64,000 nucleotides of DNA, from assembly GCA_964604675.1 (NCBI GenBank), contig CAZSAT010000003.1, positions 1-64,000 of the forward strand. Direction: 5' to 3'. The stretch is from CAZSAT01 sp964604675. Lineage in GTDB: Bacteria > Myxococcota_A > UBA796 > CAJQPC01. Of the stretch, positions 58,662 through 64,000 are shown one piece after another. Position 1 is the first letter of the stretch, and each line of letters starts with the position of its first letter. The translations under genes were made by a program, and so were the position numbers. The notes below the pieces were generated by a model that did no database searches, was not told the origin of the DNA, and saw nothing but the letters and a program-made list of their open reading frames with translations.

Positions 58662-59424
58662 AGCGGACCGCCAGGAGGGCGTCGGGGCCCAGCTCGTGCA
58701 GGGCCATCGCGAGCCGAGGCGCTGCCTGCAGGCTTGGCGCACCGGGCAGTGCCAGTCCCGGACGTCCTGCATCGCCCAGCCAGATGGGGGCGATGACCAG
58801 GTGGAGCAGGTCCAGGCAACCCGAGGCGAGGAAGGACGACAGGGTGTACCCGCCACCCTCGACGAGGAGGCGCTCGACCCCCTGCGCCGCGAGCGCATGG
58901 GCGACCGCACGGGGGTCGATGCGCCCTCCCGGTGCAGGGAGCGCCAGGCCTTGCCCTGGCCCGCTGTGGTCGACGCGTGCGCCGTGGATGACCAGGAGCG
59001 ACTCGGGATCGGGGAGCGTGTCGAGCGGCACGCGGCGCTGGGGGTCGAGCACCACACGGAGGGGCTGTGGGCCCGCCACCCTCCGGACCGTGAGGCTGGG
59101 GCGATCCACCGCGGCGGTCTCGGCGCCGACCAGCACCGCGTCGCAGAGGGCACGCAGGCGGTGCGTGTGGTCCAGGTCGGCCTCCCCGCTGATCCATTGG
59201 CTCTGCCCGTCCGCGGCGGCGATGCGGCCGTCCAGGCTCTGGGCGAGGTGCCCGATCACCCGGCACCGGTCGGCGGGAGCAGGAGCCAACACCCCGGCGT
59301 ACAGCGACCGTAGCGGCTCGGGGCAGTCGTGGAGCGGCGCGCCACGACGGTGCGCCAGGAGCGCCGACCACCCCGGCGGCGCGGGCCGCTCGGGATAGGT
59401 CGTCGGCGTGTCCAGCTCGGCCAT
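58654..59424 (-). CDS. RibD C-terminal-type (dihydrofolate-reductase-fold) reductase
   Basis: The 256-residue protein has an N-terminal extension of about 50 residues and then the RibD C-terminal reductase fold: IGHLAQSLDGRIA, QWISGEADLDHTHRLRALCDAVLVG and VDRPSLTVR, with LLVEGGGYTLSSFL near 190. In riboflavin synthesis this domain reduces the ribosyl chain of a pyrimidine with NADPH; stand-alone copies act on related pterin or pyrimidine compounds. No deaminase domain is attached. It is the first gene of the five-gene unit. The ATG overlaps a possible ATG of the divergent gene within one CCATGG. Confidence 0.87.
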   Translation of the reverse strand: MAELDTPTTYPERPAPPGWSALLAHRRGAPLHDCPEPLRSLYAGVLAPAPADRCRVIGHLAQSLDGRIAAADGQSQWISGEADLDHTHRLRALCDAVLVGAETAAVDRPSLTVRRVAGPQPLRVVLDPQRRVPLDTLPDPESLLVIHGARVDHSGPGQGLALPAPGGRIDPRAVAHALAAQGVERLLVEGGGYTLSSFLASGCLDLLHLVIAPIWLGDAGRPGLALPGAPSLQAAPRLAMALHELGPDALLAVRFG

Positions 59425-60100
59425 GGTCGCTCCCTATCCTTCGAAGCAGAGGTTCGCGGCGGCGTCGGCCTGCGCGGGCTTCGCAGGCGCGGCAGCGTCC
59501 TGGGTGGTGGGCGGGCAGCCGGCTCTCGCCGTGGCCTTCGTGGCCGTGTGGTGGGCGATCGCTGGCCGGCGGCTCCACCTGCACGGCCGGCCCACCCTGG
59601 ATCCACCGATGCACGTCACGCTGGTCCGAGGCGCGGCCAGTGGGCTCGTGGCGGGCGCCGTGCTCCGGCCCGAGCTGGACTGGCTGCTTGCCGGCGTCGC
59701 GGCTCTGGCCTTGGCGCTCGACTACCTGGATGGCTGGCTGGCGCGACGCCTGGGCCTGGTCTCTCCCTTCGGCGCCTGGGCCGATCAAGAGCTGGACGCG
59801 CTGTTCATCGTGGTCCTCTCGCTCGCCTGCCTCGCCTACGGCCGCGCGGGCCCCTGGATCGTTGCGGCCGGCGCGTACCGGTACGCGTTCCTTGGCGCCG
59901 GGCACCTCGTGCCGCGCCTCGCTCGGCCCCTGAAGCCTCGCCGCAGCCGTGCGTGGGCCTGCGGGCTCGTCATCGCCGCGATGCTCTTGTCGTTGATGCC
60001 CCCGGTGCCGGCGGACGTCGCCCACGGCGTCAACGCCGCAGGCCTGCTCGTGTTGACCTGGAGCTTCGCGCTCGACCTCCGCCCGGTAGCATCGGCCTGA
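59423..60100 (+). CDS. CDP-alcohol phosphatidyltransferase family protein
   Basis: The start is uncertain: ATG 59423 lies in the same CCATGG as the start of the divergent reductase, and GTG 59408 is also in frame. With ATG 59423 the product has 225 residues and about six hydrophobic segments. The family motif DGxxARxxxxxxxxGxxxDxxxD is present as DYLDGWLARR near residue 95 and FGAWADQELDAL after it, keeping the four Asp that hold magnesium and the CDP-alcohol. The enzyme joins a phospho-alcohol from a CDP-linked donor to a hydroxyl acceptor in the membrane. Divergent to the RibD-MDR-PTPS-GT4-methyltransferase unit, it may attach the cluster product to a lipid. Its end overlaps the next start (TGATG). 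Confidence 0.85.
   Translation: MVAPYPSKQRFAAASACAGFAGAAASWVVGGQPALAVAFVAVWWAIAGRRLHLHGRPTLDPPMHVTLVRGAASGLVAGAVLRPELDWLLAGVAALALALDYLDGWLARRLGLVSPFGAWADQELDALFIVVLSLACLAYGRAGPWIVAAGAYRYAFLGAGHLVPRLARPLKPRRSRAWACGLVIAAMLLSLMPPVPADVAHGVNAAGLLVLTWSFALDLRPVASA
60087..60092 (+). promoter_or_regulatory. -10 box TAGCAT inside the preceding gene
   Basis: TAGCAT ends seven bases before ATG 60100. A weak TTCGCG (60065-60070) lies 16 bases upstream. The nucleotidase gene could be transcribed separately from here as well as read through from the upstream gene. Confidence 0.4.
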
Positions 60101-61806
60101 TGCTGCTCGTCCTGTCCTGCGCGCCTCACGCCGTGGAGCTTCCGGCGCCGGAACCCGTGGTGACCACCTGGTTGGAAGCGCACGAGCGCCTGGTGGTGGT
60201 GTTGGGCACCAACGACGTGCACGGCGCCGTGGAGGCATCGACCTGGGTCCGCGACGGCGAGGAGCAGGCTGTGGGCGGTCTCGAGCAGCTGTCGGGGGTG
60301 GTGGCGAGCGTGCGGGCTGGGCTGGCTGCCAAGCACGGCGACCGGGCCGGGGTGGTGCTCGTGGACGGCGGGGATCAGTTCCAGGGCACGCTGCTCAGCA
60401 ACTTCGACCAGGGCGCACTGGTGTACGGGCTCTTCGACGCCATCGGCTACGACGCGGTCGTGCCCGGCAACCACGGCCACGACTTCGCGCCGGGCACGAG
60501 CATGGACCCGGCGTCGGGCGACGTCCGGACCACCGGTGAAGGGCCGCCGGTGCTCCGGGCGCTCGGCGAAGGTGTGAGCTTCCCGCTGCTCGGTGCCAAC
60601 GTGTGGCTGCGGGACGGCACCGAGTGTCCAGAGGAGGTGCATCCCTCGTGGATCGCCCCGTATGCGGTGACGGCAGCAGCGGGCCTTCGCGTGGGGATCG
60701 TGGGGGTGGAGCACCCCGAGACCCCGCTGATGACCAACGCGGCCAACGTAGCGGACTGGTGCTTCTCCGACCCGGTCACAGCGGTCGAGCGGGTGTTGGA
60801 CGAGGTGGAGGACCGGGCCGACCTCTGGATCGTGGTGGGTCACCTCGGCGACGGCCGGGGGTCGAGCGACCTGAGCGAGCTCACGTCGGCCTTGTCGGAT
60901 CGCATCGATGGCGTGGTCGGCGGGCACACCCACTTCGTGAACCGGATCTGGGAGGCGGGGGTGCCTGCGGTGCAGTCCGGATCATCGGCCCTGCAGGTGG
61001 GGCGGATCGAGCTCGTCTACGACACCCGCACCGGCGCCGTGGACCGCTTGAAGTCCCGGAGCTACGCGGGCATCCCGCTGTGGCACCAGGCCTGCGACAG
61101 CCGCGCTCCCTTCTGCACACGGACCCTCGATGGTGTGGCCTGGGACGGCGTCTCCGTGGTGCCGGCACCCGATGTGGTGGCCCAGGTGGCGTCCGCCCGC
61201 GAAGCCCTGGCGCCCCTGTCGTCGCTGGTGCTGGGGCAGAGCCCCGACCGCATCGAGCGGCACCGCATCGACGAGAGTGCCTTGGCCAACGCGCTGACGG
61301 ACGCCTTGTTGGAGGCTGTGCCAGCCGCCGACCTCGCGCTGCTCAACAGCGGCGGCATGCGCGCGCCGATCGAGCGCGGAGCGCTTCGGTACGGAGACTT
61401 CTTCGAGGTGCTGCCCTTCGACAACGAGGTGGTCGTGCTGGACTGCCCGGCGAGCGCGGTGCGCGACCTCCTGCTGCGCAGCGCAGACCAGTGCGGGCGC
61501 CATGGCGCGCTCTTCCCGGCCGGGGCGCGGGTGCGCTTCACCCGGCGCGGCTGCGAGGGCGGCGAACAGCCCACGGTGCTTCACGACGCGCGCCTCGCAG
61601 ACGGTCGTGACCTGCTGACCACAGAGGACCGCCTGAGCGTGGCGACGGTGGACTTCCTCGCCGGCGGCGGCTCGGGCTACACGGAGTTTGCCCTCTGCGA
61701 CGAGGTGGCGCGGCTGGGCAACCAGCGCCAGCTGTTGGTGCACCGCTTCCTCGAGCATCCCTTCGACGGCGGGCCGGGCATCGATGGTCGCTGGTCGGCC
61801 GAGTAG
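60100..61806 (+). CDS. 5'-nucleotidase/metallophosphatase family lipoprotein
   Basis: The ATG shares one base with the stop of the CDP-alcohol transferase. The 568-residue protein has a very short lipoprotein signal (MLLVLSC). Calcineurin-type metal motifs follow: LGTNDVHGAVE near residue 35, VDGGDQFQGT near 88, GNHGHDF near 125 (usually GNHEFD), VVGHLGDG near 247 and GGHTHFVN near 275. The C-terminal 5'-nucleotidase domain has LLNSGGMRAPIERGALRYGD near 420 and LAGGGSGYTEF near 525. It would hydrolyse nucleotides or UDP-sugars in the envelope. It lies outside the coupled cluster direction but could serve purine or pterin-nucleotide turnover; that is speculative. Confidence 0.9.
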   Translation: MLLVLSCAPHAVELPAPEPVVTTWLEAHERLVVVLGTNDVHGAVEASTWVRDGEEQAVGGLEQLSGVVASVRAGLAAKHGDRAGVVLVDGGDQFQGTLLSNFDQGALVYGLFDAIGYDAVVPGNHGHDFAPGTSMDPASGDVRTTGEGPPVLRALGEGVSFPLLGANVWLRDGTECPEEVHPSWIAPYAVTAAAGLRVGIVGVEHPETPLMTNAANVADWCFSDPVTAVERVLDEVEDRADLWIVVGHLGDGRGSSDLSELTSALSDRIDGVVGGHTHFVNRIWEAGVPAVQSGSSALQVGRIELVYDTRTGAVDRLKSRSYAGIPLWHQACDSRAPFCTRTLDGVAWDGVSVVPAPDVVAQVASAREALAPLSSLVLGQSPDRIERHRIDESALANALTDALLEAVPAADLALLNSGGMRAPIERGALRYGDFFEVLPFDNEVVVLDCPASAVRDLLLRSADQCGRHGALFPAGARVRFTRRGCEGGEQPTVLHDARLADGRDLLTTEDRLSVATVDFLAGGGSGYTEFALCDEVARLGNQRQLLVHRFLEHPFDGGPGIDGRWSAE

Positions 61807-61812
61807 CGCGGC

Positions 61813-62304
61813 TCAGCCCACCACCTGGGCCCAGGGTACCCACCCCTCGAGCCCGGGCTTCCACAGGTGCCAGGCGACCTCGGGATCCTTGGCGACGCGC
61901 TCGCGCAGCTCGCGCAGGGGCCCCTCCAGCTGCTCGCCGGCGCCGTGCAGGTGCCACCGTTCCTCCGGCTCGCGCAGGCGGTCCGGCACCGGGGGAGGGC
62001 GGTAGCCCCCGGAGAAGGTCAGGGTCGGCGGCTCGGGAGGCTCGGGCGTGGGCGCGAGGGCCGCCGCGGCCTGCACCGCTTCGGGGACCGTGTCCCACGG
62101 CTTCCAGCCTTCCCAGCCCGTCTTCCAGAGGTGCCAGGCGCCGGAGGTCTCCCCGACGCGCACAGCGTGCTCCTCCAGCGTGCCTTCGTGCTGGCCCCCG
62201 GGGCCGGACAGGTGCCAGGCCTCCGGCGCTGGACGTGCAGCGCCGCAAGCGGAGCAGAAGCGGGCATCGGGCGGCAGGGGCGCGCCACAGGCGGTGCAGC
62301 TCAT
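61813..62304 (-). CDS. zinc-ribbon protein with two GYF-like domains
   Basis: The 163-residue protein begins with a zinc ribbon (CTACGAPLPPDARFCSACG, CxxC-n-CxxC), followed by two similar blocks starting WHLSGPGGQHEG and WHLHGAGEQLEG and ending in HLWKTGWEGWKPW and HLWKPGLEGWVPW. This is the GYF_2/DUF4339 pattern, thought to bind proline-rich or other peptides. No catalytic residues are seen. Its ATG overlaps the stop of the Smr-domain gene (ATGA), so it is the last gene of an operon entering from the window end. It is convergent with the nucleotidase gene. Confidence 0.82.
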   Translation of the reverse strand: MSCTACGAPLPPDARFCSACGAARPAPEAWHLSGPGGQHEGTLEEHAVRVGETSGAWHLWKTGWEGWKPWDTVPEAVQAAAALAPTPEPPEPPTLTFSGGYRPPPVPDRLREPEERWHLHGAGEQLEGPLRELRERVAKDPEVAWHLWKPGLEGWVPWAQVVG

Positions 62305-62834
62305 GGCCTTCCCCTACCTCGAAAGCGCCGGATCAGCCGCCAGATCAGCCAGGCCACCACGCCGCCGGCAGCGGGCGGCGCCACGATCCAGAGGCCGACC
62401 AGCAGCAAGGCGCCGACCACGTAGACCACGCCGCCGAGCTCGCCCGTGGTCGCCGGGCCGAGCTGGGTCTCGTCGGTCATCAGGATCCATGTGCCGCGGT
62501 TGCCGGCGCGGAAGCCCCAGCCCTCGTCGGTGCAGATCGCGTCGAGCTCGTCGCCCACCGCGCGGCGGAGGCGGCTGTAGCCGCCCGAGTGCCTTCCCCA
62601 GCCGGTGATGAAGCGGACCCCTCCGGCGTCGAGGTGGTCGACCTCCCGGGCCGCAGACCTCACGATCCGCCTGCCCAGGTGCACGTCGAGGTCGTGCAGG
62701 TCCACGGTGGGGAGGCCCTTCTCCGAGCGCACGTGCGTGCGGCTGGTCCAGCGGCGCTCGTGTGCCCATGGCAGCTGGGAGGCTTCGTCGTCGAAGGCTT
62801 CGAGGGCGCCACGCAGGCGCAAGACGTCGCTCAC
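62301..62834 (-). CDS. Smr-domain protein with C-terminal membrane segment
   Basis: The start is the GTG at 62834, overlapping the upstream stop (GTGA), giving 177 residues. An Smr domain spans about residues 25-115: TVDLHDLDVH (the DLH signature), RFITGWGRHSGGYSRLRRAV (the ITGxGxHS loop) and GTWILM. Smr domains are nicking or RNA-cleaving nucleases that often stand alone or end MutS2. Here one hydrophobic segment (about 135-165: VVYVVGALLLVGLWIV) and a basic tail follow, so the nuclease-like domain is tied to the inner membrane. Membrane-linked Smr proteins are uncommon. It is coupled to GYF and J-domain-like proteins. Confidence 0.82.
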   Translation of the reverse strand: MSDVLRLRGALEAFDDEASQLPWAHERRWTSRTHVRSEKGLPTVDLHDLDVHLGRRIVRSAAREVDHLDAGGVRFITGWGRHSGGYSRLRRAVGDELDAICTDEGWGFRAGNRGTWILMTDETQLGPATTGELGGVVYVVGALLLVGLWIVAPPAAGGVVAWLIWRLIRRFRGRGRP

Positions 62835-64000
62835 TTCTCCGCGGTGCGACGCCGGAGACGCATCATCAGCTCGCGACCCCGCCTGTGGCTCGAGTCGCTG
62901 CGCAGGAGCCGTGTGATCCGAGCGAGCGCGCGGCGGTGCTGGCCATCTTCCGCTTCGACCGCGGCCAGGAAGTACTGACCGTCGGGATCGGTGGGGTTGA
63001 AGCTGTCGGCGAGCTGCAGGAGCTCCAGGGCGTCCTGCCGACGCTTGTCCTTGGCCTTCCTGGTGTCGTGCCAGGTGGCCCAGCCGAGCCACGCCATGTT
63101 GCGCGGGGAGCCGCTGTCGTGGCTGCGTGCCTTGGAGAGGTGGCGGGTGGCCTCGTCCCAGCGACCCGCTTCGACCGCGGCCTGGCCCGCCAGGAACGCT
63201 TCTTCCGCAGGATCGTAGTTGCGCGTGGGAGGGGCCGACGCCGGTTCCCGCGCCTCCTTCAGCAGGCGTCGACCGGCCTTCTTCAGGTGCCGTGCGATCT
63301 CGCTGACCAGGGCCTTGACCTCGGGCGCGAGCTCCTCGGAGCTCTCGAGCTTCCGGTAGCGGGCGCGCTGCCGCGAGTAGGCACGACGGATCAGATCCTC
63401 GTCGGCGTCGGCTGGCACGCCCAGCACGGTGTAGTCGTCGGCCGTGCGCATCAGCTCGGCCTCGCGGGTCAGCCGACGAGCCAGCAACATGTCGTGGATG
63501 TGGGTCTCCGACGGCGCCGATGCGGCTGGCGGCGGTGCAACTGGACCGCTGGCCGGTGGCTTGGCCGGCTTCCGTTCGACGTGACGGCTCGGTCGCAGCC
63601 TGTAGAGCCCCAGCACGATCAGGGCGGCCACCTCGTGGCCCACCAGCTCGGGTTCGACACCGAGGTCCTCGAACATGTGCCGCAGGGTGGTGGTGTGATC
63701 GCGCTTCGCCGAGACCAGCCGCAACGTGGCTTCGCGGAGCGGGAGCTGGGCGACCCGGTGGGCGCCGGGCCGGTCGACCAACAGCCGGTCGAGGTCGGAC
63801 ACCACGGGTTCCCCGGAGGTGATGGCCAGCGCTGCGGACAGCAGCTCGGGACCGACGCGGGATCCATCCTGATCGGCGTCGGCCAGCTCGCCTGGGGCGA
63901 AGACGGCGCCTTCCGCGCTGTAGAGCAGGCGTGTGATCGCTGCGAGGTCGTCGCTCGTGGCGGGTTCTCCGCGAAGGATGGTGGCGCTGTCCGCGGCCCC
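62831..64000 (-). CDS. J-domain-like and tetratricopeptide protein, 5' end outside window
   Basis: The frame is open to the window edge, leaving 389 residues visible; a GTG at 63805 is an internal possibility but the upstream frame reads as protein (ATILRGEPATSDDLAAITRLL). The N-terminal visible part resembles the DUF4388-like regions of myxobacterial signalling proteins. Near the middle DDYTVLGVPADADEDLIRRAYSRQRARY matches helices of a J domain, although the HPD tripeptide is missing and replaced by SRQ context. The C-terminal 150 residues form TPR-like helices (AGQAAVEAGRWDEATRHL). It probably acts as a scaffold with the coupled Smr and GYF proteins. Lack of HPD argues against normal Hsp70 stimulation. 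Confidence 0.75.
   Translation of the reverse strand, partial: GAADSATILRGEPATSDDLAAITRLLYSAEGAVFAPGELADADQDGSRVGPELLSAALAITSGEPVVSDLDRLLVDRPGAHRVAQLPLREATLRLVSAKRDHTTTLRHMFEDLGVEPELVGHEVAALIVLGLYRLRPSRHVERKPAKPPASGPVAPPPAASAPSETHIHDMLLARRLTREAELMRTADDYTVLGVPADADEDLIRRAYSRQRARYRKLESSEELAPEVKALVSEIARHLKKAGRRLLKEAREPASAPPTRNYDPAEEAFLAGQAAVEAGRWDEATRHLSKARSHDSGSPRNMAWLGWATWHDTRKAKDKRRQDALELLQLADSFNPTDPDGQYFLAAVEAEDGQHRRALARITRLLRSDSSHRRGRELMMRLRRRTAEK

Overview
The window is very GC-rich and densely coded, with no gene-free stretch longer than about 300 bases. It carries 48 protein genes, many overlapping by 1-4 bases (GTGA, ATGA or TGATG junctions), and I see no tRNA, rRNA, CRISPR array or insertion sequence. 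Hybrid histidine kinases, PilZ, eukaryote-like Ser/Thr kinases, Asp/Thr-rich lipoproteins, MopE-type Cys/Asp repeats and a MYXO-CTERM-like tail point to an uncultured member of the Myxococcota (deltaproteobacterial grade). Ten N at 31862-31871 mark a scaffold gap, so this is probably a metagenome-assembled genome. The taxonomic placement is inference.

Layout. 1-9231 (+): a coupled signalling operon of two receiver/kinase proteins, a PilZ protein, a 1032-residue hybrid kinase and a ThiF-nitroreductase fusion of the Rv1355c type. 9228-12552 (-): membrane protein, long-chain acyl-CoA synthetase, PlsC-like acyltransferase. 12573-15347 (+): Omp85-like barrel and PAS hybrid kinase. 15358-19601 (-): beta-propeller protein, DUF362 ferredoxin protein, glycosyltransferase. 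19661-22105 (+): BNR-repeat surface protein with a sorting-like tail. 22083-31861: exopolysaccharide locus (WecG/TagA-type transferase, IPT lipoprotein, short Wza/OPX protein, initiating sugar transferase, Wzc-like tyrosine autokinase, HEAT lipoprotein, Wzi-like barrel and a second exported protein cut by the gap). An array of six hairpins lies at 29114-29260.

32053-36865 (+): two alkaline-phosphatase-superfamily proteins and a Ser/Thr kinase. 37056-41129 (-): nfeD-floA operon with a 36-codon ORF and an HEIGH metallopeptidase. 41179-48925 (-): outer-membrane barrel, Ser/Thr kinase, an aminotransferase-fold protein lacking the PLP lysine, SDR reductase, GltS-like transporter, amidase. 48946-52944: a divergent pair of MopE-repeat lipoproteins, one ending in a fibrinogen-like domain. 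52983-55607 (+): polA.

55611-60100: a compact cluster of a RibD-type reductase, an MDR dehydrogenase, a divergent 6-pyruvoyl-tetrahydropterin-synthase-like protein, a GT4 glycosyltransferase and a SAM methyltransferase, with a divergent CDP-alcohol phosphotransferase. It looks like a biosynthetic pathway for a modified pterin- or pyrimidine-derived molecule and is my best candidate for an undescribed system. 60100-61806 (+): 5'-nucleotidase-family lipoprotein. 61813-64000 (-): operon of GYF, Smr and J-domain-like proteins running off the window.

A recurrent promoter feature is a TAnnnT box only 5-8 bases upstream of a start codon without Shine-Dalgarno sequence, which suggests many leaderless transcripts. 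Other genes (floA operon, the IPT lipoprotein, polA) have ordinary leaders with GGAGG-type sites.
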